From Pycnopodia helianthoides (taxonomy: Eukaryota > Echinodermata > Asteroidea > Forcipulatida > Asteriidae): a stretch of DNA of 64,000 nucleotides. The stretch is taken from positions 7,393,195 through 7,457,194 of the forward strand of contig CM063249.1 of NCBI GenBank assembly GCA_032158295.1. The letters are read 5' to 3'. The position numbers and the translations under genes were made by a program. Each line of letters opens with the position of its first letter. Position 1 is the first letter of the stretch. The notes beneath the pieces were generated by a model, which was not told the origin of the DNA, ran no database searches, and worked only from the letters and a program-made list of their open reading frames with translations. This document shows positions 11,501 through 26,500 of the stretch, one piece after another.

Positions 11501-14500
11501 AATGTAGGCCAGCATGATAGGTGGCAGCAGCCATACTTTGACTACTGTAGGTACATTTTACTACTGTAGGTAAATGTTTACATTTATGTACAATGTGTGT
11601 AGTTGTGATCAAGGACACACTTCGACAACAGTTGATTTACCTGGTAAGTCTGCTACCACCTTGTGTCCAATGAAAGTCTCCCATTGGGAGTCTTGTGTTT
11701 GTACTGCTTGTCATCATAATGGTGATTTCTAATCTGTTAGTAGGTTACACATTTATACTGTACATGTTCGGACATTTACCTAGTATACATGCAGGCCTGA
11801 TACTTCATGGGGGCAACGGAGGCAATTGCCTCTGTTGCCCTCGGTCATTGCCATGGTCCACTTGAGTGTTCCATTTAGACATTTACAATTTTCTTTCAGA
11901 GGTGACCTTTACCAAGGAGAAACTCCTTGGTGTCCTTGCCCTTTCAAAAGCGAAGCATCAGGCCTTGACATGTAACTTTATTCAGTACCAGTTTTTTTTG
12001 GGGGGGGGGGATGGATGGGCAAAAAAGAGCATCACAAGACCGTATTTCTAGCCACTCAGCAGTTGTTGGCTAAATGGCCTGGTTCCATTTCAAATAAAGT
12101 GTATACTAAAAAATATTTCAAAATACTATAAAAAAAAGTGTAGACATCTTTTTTAGAAGGAGTATTGAATCTGAAAAGAGTCGGTGTGGTCTTGATGTTT
12201 CAAACAGTGAGTATACTCTGCTCGTCTTCAGGAAAATGCTGGGCTGCTGATGGTGATGCAGCTTAAGAGCTTAACAGCTCCTCCAAGAGAGCCTTTTTTT
12301 GTACACATATGTCCAGACATAGGTTCTTCTTTCCACACTATACAAAGCTTCAAACATCACTTACTGATATACATGTAAAAACAAGCACATTTGACACGTG
12401 TCAAATACAAAGCCATGGTCAGGTTGTGAGAGAACTGACGAACTCTGTAATGCATCTAGTCAGAGGCTTGGGCACATAATTTTCAACTGTGTTTTTTAAA
12501 ATTTTTAGTGTGACAATTTATTCATGACGGTATGAAACAATAGGTGTACATGTATGTTCTTTGCAGGGAAGACTTAATCAGCACTCCGTTGAAATTCTGA
12601 CTTACTAGTAACTACCTTCAAGAAGCCATTAAATTTCAGCTGCATAATTGACTGTAACTGCAGTACTCACAAGGAACTGGTATTCCTCAGTGTTCCTAAG
12701 TTGGCTATGCACTTTTGAGTCTTCCAAAATCATACCAAAAACACACAGCTGTGCGACATGTGGGCGCATAGTAAACGTTTTTGAGTTTGTCAAGAGCAAT
12801 TTAAAAGCCAATGATATAACAGTTATTTATAAAATTAAAGATTCTTGTCTTTGTCTAAAATAATATTAAAAAACTATTGAATGAAACAAGGTCTTCATTG
12901 TGACAATTCCATGGTTACTTGCTTTCTTAATAAAAGAAACAAAAATCAATAATATCTGTGTATCATTTTGAGTCGCCAAAATTATTCAGAACTGTTGTCA
13001 GTGTAATATACATGTAACTGCAGTCATTGTAGCGTGAGTAACTGTGGAATTGCCCATCAATTTATTCTAATTTGTTGCTCTGTGTTGCTCAGTACAACCT
13101 TTTTGAAATATTATGATGGACACTATAGGAGTGCATTGTTTGGGTTTGGGTGTGTACCGACAAATTTACCCCAAACCTAATAATGCCATAGTGTTGTGTC
13201 CACCATGCATGTATCTCAAAATGGCTTATGGTGTTTTCGTATCCAAAAGCACATCCATGATTGTAGCTGTACACATTGTATGTGTATAGAAAACATTGTA
13301 CATGTTCCCAGGCCTGATGCTTGGTTATTGAAAGGGCAAGGGCACCAAGGCATTTTCCCCACTGTGAATTTCAAGGGGGAACAAAGGCAATGACCAGGAG
13401 GCAAACAGGCAATTGCCCGTGTTGCCTCCATGAAGCACCTGGTTGTGGTTAGACAGTCTCTTTGCTAAACAATACATGCATAAACCTACATGTATCAGGA
13501 TTTCCCCAAGTTGCGTAGAATTAATGCATGCATAATGTGTTAGTTTCTGGCCAATATGGAAATGAATGCTATTAAAATAAACCTTAAAAATATGAAAATA
13601 CTTGACGTAGTAAAGCATCCAATACAAAACCTGCACTCGATGTCATTTCAAGAAAGTGTGCACAGTGGATGAACTGGTACAATTTGTCTTGGATTCCTCA
13701 CAGTTCTTTAAGATAGTACTGGGGAGAACCTTGTTGTCATTGATGCTGCGGCTAGGTACGAGTATCCCAGTTTCATAAGGGTCCACTGTTTTAAGGTAAT
13801 TAATTTTTTTCTTTGAAAGACTCTGGAAGCTTCCAAGTCAGAAAGTTTCCGAGGGTGCTCGGGGTGAATGTTCGTGTATGTCACAACTGCTTAATTATGT
13901 CATTCTCTCTTTTTTTCCTCCCCTCATCAGTAACCCTCCTCTGTGCGATGAAGATCTACCTCCCGGTGAATGGTTGTGTCACAAGTGCACTGTAGCCCCT
14001 GAGGTAGGTTTGGCCTGATTGGCATAAGCCATTTTGAGATATAGTGAACACAATACTATGTCACTATTATAAGTTTTGTGTAAATTTGTCTATTTACATC
14101 CAAACCAAACAGGGGTGCGTTTTCGCAGTCGTAACCAATAACTGTATCGGTTGACTTGGCCATTGTTTAATCACTGGGCAATGACCGAAACAGTTATTGG
14201 TTACGGCCGCGAAAACACACCCTATTGTATTCCTACAGTATCCACCGTATCTCAAAAAGGCTAATGTAGTACATCCATGTATTTCTTTTTTTCCCCAACG
14301 GTTTCTTACACTGCTATTTAGGTTACTGTAACTAGGTTTTGCAAGAATGGGGCTCGAAGTTGGGCTGAAGCTTGTGTTTGGGCAATGGATTTTTTCCCAC
14401 CTCGGTGAAAAAGGCACTTCTATTGGAAAGTCAGAATGCCAGCACACATTGGTGAATTACAGACAGTGTGCGATGTTCTCGGGAAAGTCAAGACACCTCG

Positions 14501-17500
14501 TTCAACTCCACGTGCGTGAGGCATTGCACCAACAAGAGTGATCACAGTTCTTTTGTGAGGGTCAATTTAGTTCACAGCTTTATTTCATAGTCGGTTTGTC
14601 TGAAAATTCAAAACAGGGTGTCCCAAAACAGCAAATTTGAAAACAATAATACGTGTCAAAAAATAGCAACACTCAAGACTTGTCCACAAGACCCACAGAC
14701 AGTTGTATGGCTCAAACCATGCCAGGTACATGGACCTTCAAATTTTAGAAAATTTATTGATAAGTTCATCGAGAAACCTGTTTTAATGACTGAACTGTTA
14801 ATTTGTTACCCCATAGACATTTTGATTTGCTATTAGAAGTGTCCTCTCAGGGAAGAGAAGCCTTGCCCCAACAGGAATCAAATTCCTGATTGTAGAAATC
14901 TCCTTCAGATTATCTGCAATATGAAGCAGTCATTACTAGGTAGTTCTTGCAAATGGTAATTAAGGCAGACTATAGAGGGCACCAAGGCAATGGCCAGTGA
15001 TATGGAGGCAATTGCCTCTGTGCCCCATTGAAACACCAGGCATAAGCCATTAGCCTTTTTGAGGTTTGGTGGACACTGCAGGAGTGCACTGTCCGGTTTG
15101 AGTGTGTACAGATAGATTTACCCAAAACCAAACAGCGCCCTCGTAATGTGCCCACCATATCTCAAAATGGCTAATTGAAGTATCCCTCTTGGGCTTCAAA
15201 CCTCTTGCTTTTTAACTTTTGGATGATAACTCCGGGAATGTTTGTGGCGTGTGGTGGCCGAGCGGTCAAGCGCATCAGGCATCAGACTCAGGCTCTGGTG
15301 TTTCTGAGTGTTGGTTCGAGTCCGGATCATGGCACTTGTGTCCTTGAGCAAGACGCTTAAACCATGATTGCTTTGTCCCTTGGATGGGACGTAAAACCAT
15401 TGGTCCAGTGTATCGTGTAATGCACGTAAAAGAAGCCAGTACTGTACACTGAAGAGAAGGGGGCTCGCCTCAGTGATTCTGGCATAGTTGGCTGTGCAGA
15501 TCTCTTGTAAATCCTTACAAAGTGCTGTATAAACTCATAAATGGGCCCAATAAATCAAAAACTTAGCACAGCATGTACCTGTCATATATAAATGGTAAAA
15601 ACACAATAAGTGCTTTGAGACTAAGCTTATTTGAGACACACATAGATAAAGCACTACATGTAAATGAAAACAGATTATTTTTATTATTATTCAGACATGT
15701 GATTTCTCAGTATTTTTCCGGATTTCCGGATTTTCTGAAAGCCTCCTCTTTTTTTCAAAAGAAGTAAACCAGTCATCAAAAGGAGAAAGAAATTGTCCAC
15801 ATTTTTTCCCAAATCTGTGGCTTATTATTTCTGGTAATGCACATAGACCTCCTGAATTGTAACATTGCAGAGGTTGTGGGCTTAGAATAAGGGGTTAACC
15901 CAGGCCCGGAAGCCAGTTTTCAGGAAATTTTCACATACATAAACACTCATCCCTGATTATTATTTATTATGAGAAACGTAACACCCACCAGATGGTCAAG
16001 TCTAAAGGAAGAATGGTCTATAGGATTTAGTGGTAGTCGTTGTCAAACTACAGCCAGGATCATCTGAAATGTGCCGAGGTCAGCAAGATACCACCATGCC
16101 AGTGCAAGCATACCCAGCGCCGTCTCTTTAAATTGAATGCCCAATCAATGATTGCACCGTACACAACCAATACGGTAGTCCGTGATAGACATGTGTGTAC
16201 TCGGGGGTGTACTTTACATTCTACAATGACATTAAGTTGTCAGATCCAGCATTGAACATTAGGAGCCGGGTCTGTGCTATTCAAAGTGATGGTGACTTTG
16301 GTTTTTCTTCGTCGTTCGTCATTGAATAAGACATGCATCCATTACTGCTAGTCATTGTGATTGGTGGCCGCGCCGTGTGACTCACCGTAGCATAGGCACT
16401 GCACATTGAGTGCATAATCATCTTATTTCAGTACATACATTGGAACACCACACAAGGATGTCTTGTGGGAAATCATGCACATGATGTACAGTTACTTGGT
16501 TACCCTGGCAATGGCAATAAGTTGTGTAAATAGCAAACCAAATATGTGTGTGGAGGGGGGTAGGGGGGTTGGGCAACATTTATCTTAAGTGGCCGCCCGA
16601 CCTAGTGAGTAATGCGATATCTCAAAAATAAATAAAATTTTAAAACAATATTTGAACTTACATTGAAATTTAACTGAAAATATGACTCTAATTCTGCAGT
16701 GTGGGCCAATGTCAGCACCTGCTGACCTGTTTTAATATTTCTATTGTCTTAACCATGTCGTACACACTGGTCAGTTCAAACAATATGCCATGATGTCCTA
16801 CGATGGACCATGCAACCCGTCCTAGAGGGGGTGTCATTCAACAGGGGTCATAGATGGATTGCAATACGCGTCATTGACCACCATCTTTAATGAATTGTGC
16901 ACGCGTGAAGAGCTATCATTGGCTGAGAGTCGTGCATAGCGCAAAAAGACGCGTGCACTTTTCCCTCGTTTTACATCAAAGAGGGCGGTCAATGACGCGT
17001 ATTGCAATCCATCTATTGATTGGGTAAGAAGGGGGCAGGAAAACTCTCCGCCAGCATCCTTTATGTACAAAATTCGGTATGTCAATTGTCATTGGTACAG
17101 TAGATAAAACCAATTGTAAAACTTAATTAAGCAAACAAATAGCTTAAATTAACCCAGGCAATAGCCCACATGTAAACAACACATTAAGATTTAAAAATTC
17201 GCTGAAAAAAAGAGGAAAACAAACCCTTTTAACCCTCTTAAGCTTACCAGCATATATGCTGACAACAAACCACAGGGGCATTGCAACCAAATAGGTCCCT
17301 CGCTGAAGGGTTTAAACAGTCTCACAGTCGCACTAAATAAAAAATAAGGAATGTTTAATATTGGGATTGGCTCCTTTTTAAGAGCCCTGGTCTGTGGTTG
17401 GAAATTGGAAGGGAAAACAGTCTGGTGTCTTTGTTATGAAATGAAAAGTCCAATGGTGTTGCCCATGGGTGCTTTGGAAACCTGACACAGATGGACGGAT

Positions 17501-20500
17501 TAAGGTCTGCCATAATGACTAAACAAATCAAGGGAATCAGGACTTACAAGTCACTAGTGGTAAATTTGGATTTAAAGGGAAATCGATCCAATCACCTGAC
17601 ATCATCACATGATAAATCGTGCTTGAGTCTGGTTCCCTTTGTGTTTATGAGTATATGTAGTGTGTTGTTTAGGTGAGCGAGCACCATTGGACAGGCCACA
17701 TGTGACACCAATGCAAGGGGTCAACCATGTCAATAGGCAGCTTTGAAATATTAACCCTCCTATTATTTGACCAATCAATATCATCTACATGGTTGTTGAA
17801 TTTGCCAGCCTATGGTGAATGCATTAGGCCTACACACAATACACAGAGATTTGTTCACAGTTATTCCACCATACACTACCCAAATGGTTGGTCAACTCAC
17901 TAGCAAATTGTAACCAGAGTAGGAGGGTTAATACATGAAAACGCTCCAGTTTCTTCTGAGGACAAACCACAGTGAATTCCCTACAGTATAATACCCTTTA
18001 GGTCACACAAGTTGATCAGAGTATACATTTCCTGTAAGCTTTAACCACAAGGCCATTTGAATGAAATTGATATAGCGATAATTGACAGTAATTAATAATG
18101 ACAAAAGTTGCAATTCAACTGTACTTAAATGTATAAATTCATTCAATTTTCTATTATTATTTACTTTACACCACTATGGCCTTTAATGCTGTGGTTTGTT
18201 GTACATGCCATGGAAAATATGTTTTAGGCTGAAGTCAAACTTATCAAATTAACTCATGTCTTGTTTATTGCTTTACTGAAGATGTTTATTTAGATGCTAT
18301 CTTGTCCAACCGTTTCAGTTTAGTTTGATGCACTGAATAGTGATCTTTGACTCACTACATACTGTACTTGATGAGTTTTGTGAACCAGCCCCCTTCCCTC
18401 TACCCCCCCTCCTTTGTCTTATTCATTGTTTGACTGACCGCATACTGTACTTGATGAGTTTTGTGAACCAGCCCCTTCCCTCTACCCCCCTCCTTTGTCT
18501 ATCATTGTTGACTGACCCATACTGTATTGATGAGTTGTGAACCAGCCCTCTTCCTCTACCCCCTCCACCCCCCCTCCTTTGTCTTATTCATTGTTTGACT
18601 GACCGCATACTGTACTTGATGAGTTTTGTGAACCAGCCTCCTTCCCTTACCCCCTCCACCCCCTCTTTGTCTTATTCATGTTTGACTCACCACATACAGA
18701 CTGTATATGATGAGTTTTGTGAACCAGCCCCCCCCTTTCTTACCTTGTCTACCCCTCCATGTCTTCATTGTTCATCCCTGGCTTTTTTCTGTGTGTGCTT
18801 TCTGCCTCTCTCTCTCTCTCTCTCTTTTCAATTCTTTCCACTTGACTGCTTCTGTTATACACCAGCGTACCTATTCATTGCGTTGTCATTTAGCCATTGA
18901 GAAAAAAACCTCTACCTGAAATCCCTGACATTATTTAATGAACTGTTTTTCGCTAAAATGGGCCTTGATTTTTTTTCCATGTTACCTGTACGGTGTGTTT
19001 ATTGAAAACTAACCTACAGTAATTAGTAGAAAATTAGTAGAGTTTTTTACTATTTTACCTTTAAATACATTTTTGGGGGTGCAGTTTCCTTTTTGAAAAA
19101 GAAAGATACATATTTGCAGAAGTTAATGTATTATTTTTGTAATTTTGTATTTTTTTGTATTTCTCTGGTGCTGTTGCCCTGGTTTTACCTATTAGTCTGC
19201 AAGGACAACAGCACCATAGTTCTTAGAAACGTAGTATTATGCCCGGTATAAATCATAAATGCATATTATTATTTAGTATTATTCATTTCCACACACTGTA
19301 CACAGCCTCAGGGCAATTCCATGTTGACTTAAGTTACTTTCACCACATAGATGTACATGTATCAGCAATGTATGTTTGTTGGTTTTTTCATTTTTGTATT
19401 ATTTATTTGTCTGAATAATGTTTTGACTTGATATGTTGAGAAATGAAATTAATAGTAACAAATTTCAAGATGGCAAGGCTTGACAATCATTGACAAAACC
19501 AGATTCCTGATTTTGGTTGTCGGTGTAGTCAGTTAAAACAAAAAAATAATAATAATAATAAAAGTTTTTTTTTAAGTTTTAAAAAAGGGGGTGATTTTGT
19601 CAACAATTTAATAGCAAGATGGTCACTAAATGTAGCAAGGTGGGCCACCTCTTGTTTGAATGGGCAGGGAAGACGGTGATGTCATCAGATGACATGTAGG
19701 GACACCTCTCACAGTGTGCTAAGAGTACAAACATGTACTGTGTTGCGATGATGCATCTTGATTGTTATCATCGTTTTACATGCATCCTCATTTCAGCATG
19801 AATTTTCATATCTGCTTGCATTATCACCAGTGCGCATCTTAAAATTGTTTTCCTTTGACAGCACAACTATATTTGGTTGCTACATGTATGCAGCGCACGT
19901 ATTAGTAGCCAGGTCACAGCGCTTTACACCAATATTATCCCTGTTCATCGGGCATACTTTTAGACCATTCCTCTAAATTTCTCAATTCCCCTGGAGAGTA
20001 AACAACCACCAAGCTGCTTAAATTAGTGCTAAGGGGTTAATCAAACAGAATACTGTCTCGGGCCTCTCAGGTTCCCATTTAAACACCTGGGTTAAGAGAA
20101 GCAACTATGGTTAGCCTTGCTTAAGGACACAAGTGTCATGATCGGGAATCTAACCCACACTCGGATGATTCAACCGTTAAAACATGAGTCCGATGCAGTA
20201 GTCAGCACGGCCACGACACACCACAACTAATAACTTACATGAATGTGACCTTGGTAAATGACATCATCAATATTGTAATTTGTAAGAGGCTGGCATCATA
20301 ATACATATTCATGAATCCCTGGAGAGAAAGCTGTAGGAAAGATTAGTCTACATCAGGCCTGAGACTTTGTTGTTGTGCACGTACATGTTCTAAGGGCAAG
20401 ATAATTTGTCCTTAATAAAGGGCACATCTATAAGAGAAATTAATACTTCTACTGGAGGATTTCAAGGGGCACCAAGGCAATTGCTAGGGGCATGGAGACA

Positions 20501-23500
20501 CTGGGGGACTTGCTGGATGCTAGGTGTCAAACAGACGTACCAGGGCCAACTTCATGGCTCTGCTTAGCGCCAAATTCTCACCATTATTCGCTTACGGGGC
20601 AAGTGCTGAATTTCTGTGCTAGCTGTGTAAGCAAAGAATGCCAAGTAACATGAAGTACAGACGCGCACAAGCAAAAATTCCCTGCTAATCTGTGAAGTAC
20701 GCTTGATGTAAGCGCGGAATTCCCTACTTCCGTAAGCGCCGATTCTTTGCTTACAGTAAGCAGAGCCATGAAATTGGGCCCAGGTAAATCCATTATTCTT
20801 GGAAATGTGCGCATGCTCTGAAATTTATAATCAGTTTGGAAAATACCTGGTATCTCTGCTGCCACCTAAGTCTTCTTCTTGCTGTTGCCACAACTTGACA
20901 TTAGATCCCTTTGTGGGAACTTTGCCCAAGTCACCTCGTTGGAAAGATCATCCAAACTAACACTCTGTGGACATTCCTTCGTTCTTTGTATATATAAAAA
21001 ATAAATGTTCGACGCTGTCAAAAACACCAGTGTGTAAGCACAGATAGTGTTCCAAGTCTATAAATAGTGTGGACCTCTTTTGTTCTCAGGTCTACACTTC
21101 GTATGTAACGCTTAAAAACACTGTCAACTGTGCAATTCCAAATTAGATTTAACAAACACATGAAAACGAGACATGCTTGTTTTTCTCTCCATGTCTGCAT
21201 GTTTTGATTCCTTGCACCAATGTCGCACACAGCTACTGCTGACACGGTCTTCATTATGGGTCGGGAGTCAACTCGTAAATGTGTAAATGCCACGCTGACT
21301 CATAAAATGCACACCTCACTGTGGACATTGACTCCCAAAATGGCGCAACCAAGACTATTATGATGATGAAGTCAGATGAATTGGGTCAATATGATATATT
21401 TTTTAAGTAAATGCAGTGATTTTGAAACTTTTTGAAATTATGCTTGAATAAAAATGCGCATATATATGTACAATCTAGTTAATCTGTGTGTTTTGTCCAA
21501 TTGCTTATTTGTCTTTTCAGTTTTGGACAAACAAAGTTAAACTCAAACATAATTTCAACTAAGTATTTCAGATGGAGAACTGTTCACAAAAAAATTGGAC
21601 CGGTGCTAACTGTTACCAAGTCAACATTTACATAGGGCAAAAATCAAATATAAAAGTACTTTTTAATTTAACATCTTTTACATACATTTAACTTGAGATC
21701 TCATTATTTCCCAACTATTTTCAGCCTCAAGACGATGACACAAGCTCAGTAACGTCAACCAAGTCAGAAAAAGACAAACAAGCTAAGCAGCCGGTGGTAG
21801 CCACATCGGGTAAGATTCCATCGGCAGGGGCTAAGGTCCCTGCAGTCACCAAGGTAGCCGTAGCCATAGCCGCTGCACCCAGTAAGCCAACGATGAGGTT
21901 GAACGACCGGTTGATGAGAGAGAACAAGCCGTGTCTAAGGCTGGTACAGCTACAGGCTTATAGGTGGGTAACTCAATGTAGTCGTCATGTAATTCTCGCT
22001 TTGGGGGATTTGTAGACAACATTCCAATCCATGAGGTTCTGCCTCCTTAATGCATCGACCAATCACAACTGCCGAGGTATGCCTGAAAGACCAACAAATT
22101 GTTAAATTCCAATTTCCAATTGAAAACAAGCTGCTGTCATTTAGATTGATGCATCAAGCATATTGTATGTTGTGATTTGCGGAGTTAGATGAGCTTGTAT
22201 TACCCACATTGGTAAACAGTTGGTATGTAAGCTGAATGGATCGATATAGTATTTACTGTGTTTAGATGTTTGTAAGAACTTGAAGCGTTATGGACTTTAC
22301 CAGTCTTGCGCGTATTCAATAAGTTGATCCCGACCAAATGCTTTAGTTTAACTTAGTTAATGGCTTTACCATGGAATATATGAAAGTGAAATTATATTTA
22401 GCAAATCAACAAATAAAACCTGAGAATAAGACTTGACCTCCGTTTCCGGTTAGTTGTAAACAACGAAGAACTTTGCCAACTGACATTCATGTTATCATTA
22501 AACCCATGTAATGGTTGCACAAAATCAGGCGCAATTCGCAAATGGGATTTCATAATAAAATATAGTCTTTATTCGAGTTGTTTTCCCGTTTTCGATATGC
22601 GTGAGACTGTCTATTAGAGCAGATGTTTTCACTGCTAGTCTTCTGACCTTTGGTTGTGCTTTTGAAAGGGCCATGTACCTCCTCTGGGTTGTGTAAGGTG
22701 GTACAGACTAACCCATACGCGCAAGTGATGCATGCCGCACCGCCATTGCTGGGACGCTGGCAGCGCAAGATTTTCACACGTTTTATGTGAATTAAGTGTC
22801 TTCCTTCATGATTTACAGGACTGCATGACAAAATGATGTACAACAAAAAGTGAATACTGAAATTCTGACAAAACCTTGCTGATGATGCATTTTAAACCAG
22901 ACGTTGGAGTTTCGGTGTAGTATCACTCTTAACCTCACCTATAGATTGACTATGCTGTTTTCAGGATTCAGTTTCTGTTTAGTAGTAAATATTTGTGGTC
23001 AGTGATCTACATCGTTATGTCATGCTGTCCTATCAGGGAATTTGATGTAAATTGTTGAGGGAAAACACTTAATTTGCATAAAAAGCAAAAAAGGCAACAG
23101 TTTTCCTATAATATTGTGCTGCCAGTGTCCCAGCAATAGCAGCGCAGCATGCATCATTTGCACGTACAAATTTGTCTTTAGCTGTAAAGGGTTTTGGCTG
23201 TTTGCCTGTAACGTTTTTTTACCACAAGAACTGTTTCCTATCATTTTACACTTACAATAGTTGATAGAATGAATTTTGTAATCAACCATTTCCTTCCACT
23301 ACAGAGAGGCACAGAAGGAAGCCCAGCAAGCCAAGACCCAACCAGGAAGACCGACCACGCCGGTAATTGCTGCGCTCGTTCCCGACGAGCCCTCCACGAG
23401 CTCTGCCCCGACCACCAGGACACGGCTAGCCCGCCTCGAAGCCAAACGCGACCTCCGATCGACCCTGGAGAAGCCGGTGCAAGATGCTGGCACAGCCGAC

Positions 23501-26500
23501 CTCAAGGCGAAGCGAGACATCAGACTCGTTCTCGAGAAGATGGACAAGATGGGGGACGCTGCGGCGGCGGCAAATGCCCCGGACAGTCCGAAGCACGTTG
23601 GGGAGATCAAGAATCCATTCCAGATGTTGGTGAAGGCAGCGGAGATACAGAATCCCGTCCAGTTTGGTCTGCCAGGGAACTTCATGGTGTTCGCTCCATT
23701 GCCAGGTATGTGTGTCAATACAGCTCATGGCAGGCTTGGTCTGAAGCTCATACCCAAAATATAGTCTAGTCCGGAGATATTCAGAAGTCAAAATCCTCCT
23801 TTAAAGGAACATTACAGAATTGGTTTTTGCTAACAAAACAGTTGCTGGCAGTGTAAGCACTTTATGTAATCCACCATATACATGAACTGACAAGCCTGTA
23901 GAAGTTCGAGATCGATCGGCCATCTGGGTCACAAGAAAATAGTGAAAAACCGATTACACATTTGTATGAAATCATATAGATTCAACAAATGAATAAAACG
24001 CTCACTGAGCGATAAACTCCAAACGGAAAATTGGTTTATTCATTTCTCATCAAATATGGCATTTCAGACAGAAATATTTCAAGGGATGTTTTCTACTATC
24101 ATCATCATTAGACTGTGTAAGTTTTATGTAAATCTGTGATCAAAAAAAAATATTTTACAAGTTTTTTTCTTACCAATTCTGTAATGTTCCTTTAAAAGGG
24201 TTTATTAATTTGATAATAGACTGTTCCGTTCAACGAGGGGAAGCGGACTCGAATGGAAGATTCTATCTGTCATACTGATTAGCATAACACTTGTTTGTGT
24301 TCCAATTTGTAGGAAGTAGCAGAAAAAGGCGGAAAGAAGAACTGTCCAAAAACTTCAAGAAGCCTCACGAGATGGACAACGGTGTAGTCCCTCTACCAGC
24401 CAAGTTGTGCTTTCAATGTAACAAGTAAGTATCTTGCTTTGTGGTAGACAAAGATACACTTCTGAAAAGGTGTTCTGAAAAAAAGTGCATAGTTTTTTTT
24501 CCCCAAATATTGAGAAAAATCACAGGCTTGCTTTAACGTTCATAAAAACCTGGGAGAGTTATCCATTCTGATTGGTCGACAAAGATACACCCATCCATTG
24601 TTCATATTATTTGTTAGGAATTTTTTTCCTCATCAATTTCACTGTTGTCTGTGGTTAAAACAAAACTACAGATAAGTGTACATCTGTCATTTGAAACCAT
24701 GTTGTTATTGAATAATTAGACAGTAGGGGAGATTATAGTAATATCGGTTTGGCTTAGTGGTTTTCTTTCCTCGGCGTCCACCTCTAGGACCCCCGGTTTG
24801 AATCCCGCCGGGAGCACTGTGTGGATTGGGTTTTTAGTCCCTACCTGATTGCGTGGGTTTTTCTTTGGAATATTTGTCTGGGGTTTTTCCTCCCACATCT
24901 AAAACTGAAACTTCCTTCCTCGTCTTCTCTCCATGGGGACACTTAGCTAGTATAGCGATTAAGTTCACTCCTCTGAGAATTCTTGGCTTCACAACCGGAA
25001 TTAATAAATGAATGAATCTCTGTAACTCATCAAATTGAAATATGAACTTCAGTTAAGACAAAATGTCATCCTATGATTTAATATTTTTGGAAAGAGGTAT
25101 TTCTGTTATTTTGAAAAGGAAATCAATATATGGCTGGGCACTACTGATACAAGTTTTCCTACTTGCTGAGAAAAGGGACAAGATGCTGAATCCAACACCA
25201 CTCTTTCACTCATTACAACCAAAATGGTATTTTATTTATCCATTAACCTTCTTACTATGTGACCATTTAATATCATCCACTGTGGCTTTGACTGTCAGTT
25301 GAAATTACGCCAGCCTGCAATATGATATCATGGGGTGAATACATATCTACACAACTCAACGCTTTTACAATTGAGTAGGTGTACACGTTCAAACCGGGGA
25401 CCTATAACAACAGAGGACAATAGGGTTCCTGGTTGGGTGAAGGTCCGCAGTTGGAAAGTATGTACCAAACCAATAAGCCATTTTGAGATATGGCGGACTC
25501 AATACTATGACACTGTTAGGTTTGGGTGAATTTGTCTGTGTACACCCAAATCAAACGGTGCACTCCTACAGTGTCTGCCATATGTCAAGAAGGCTAGTGG
25601 GAGCTGTTGTGAAAAAAGTAAGTTGGGTGTGTCTGTGCCCAGAATCTTTTGTACACCCAGTTGTTGGGACTTGCCTATTGTTGTTCTATTATTCCATGTT
25701 CAACAGAATTTGCAGTTGGGGACCCACTAGAATAATCAGCAAGACAAGTTCTCTAAAGAATAAATCTACACCGCAAAGTTGATATTTTTTACACATGGTG
25801 TTGCCGCAAACCGAATATATATATATTGATACCTCACCATGCAATGCCTCAAAACCCATATACATTTGAACAAAGAAACACATTGTGGGGACCTTTGTTC
25901 CATTTTGTAAAAGTCACCACAGTGTTGTGTGTGCCTACCCACAGTGTGCCTCCAGTCACAACCCATGCAGCTGAATGGGTTCAAATGGTTGGCATTCTCA
26001 GAAATGTAACCAACAGTAGAAGGGTCATAATGAGTGAATACAGTGGTTTTAGGGTAATGAATAATGTGTGGTCTGTATAAACCATGTGACTGTGACATCA
26101 CATGTTTACAAAAGAGCCACAGAGCCTGGACTTCATACAGGCACAGCATGAACACAGAACAATGGAAGAATACAACAAATCTTATATTTTATGGAGACTG
26201 CACCAGGCCTCGAATTAACCCACGGCACCCTCAGCAATTGCCGTGGTGCCCTGTGCTTTTGCTGCGGTGCCCTTTGCAAAGTTCCAATACAAATTGACAT
26301 TTTCCTCATAGAGGTGCCCCTTACCAGTGGAAAACTGCCATGCCCCTTCAAGAGCGAAGTTCAAGGCCTCCTGCACTGTCTGATTTTTCTCAAATTTTGA
26401 TACGAAGAAAGGGGGGACATCTTAAAAGCTGTACAGCTGTTCCTTTTGTAAATTTTCCCATATGGCCTGAGTCGTATCTTGCCCGTCAGGAAATGCATTA

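Larger units (their letters stand above)
5919..13930 (+). other. PHF12 intron 2 (about 8.0 kb)
   Basis: Non-coding. It holds short repeats: an inverted-repeat fragment near 6875-6993, a Penelope-end-like tract at 12170-12240, GCACC/AATTGCC-type hAT-like MITEs at 11793-11965 and 13313-13442, and a 130-bp MITE at 13098-13228. Short G-runs lie at about 9020 and 9831. No gene of its own was recognised. Confidence 0.8.
14004..21724 (+). other. PHF12 intron 3 (about 7.7 kb)
   Basis: Non-coding. It holds nested MITEs, a tRNA-Leu-derived SINE (15251-15560), a 600-bp element interrupted by a MITE (16690-17322), an 85-bp minisatellite (18345-18735), a (CT)n tract near 18808-18828, an inverted SINE (20036-20221) and a GGGCCC-type MITE (20542-20783). 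Confidence 0.8.

Noticed and set aside
22880..22910. CTGATGA as another hammerhead core
   Set aside because: No GAAA box or stem II pairing follows at a workable distance.
23269..23791. Overlapping long frames on both strands around PHF12 exon 5
   Set aside because: GC-rich coding exon opens other frames; only the frame continuing from exons 4 and 6 shows family conservation.
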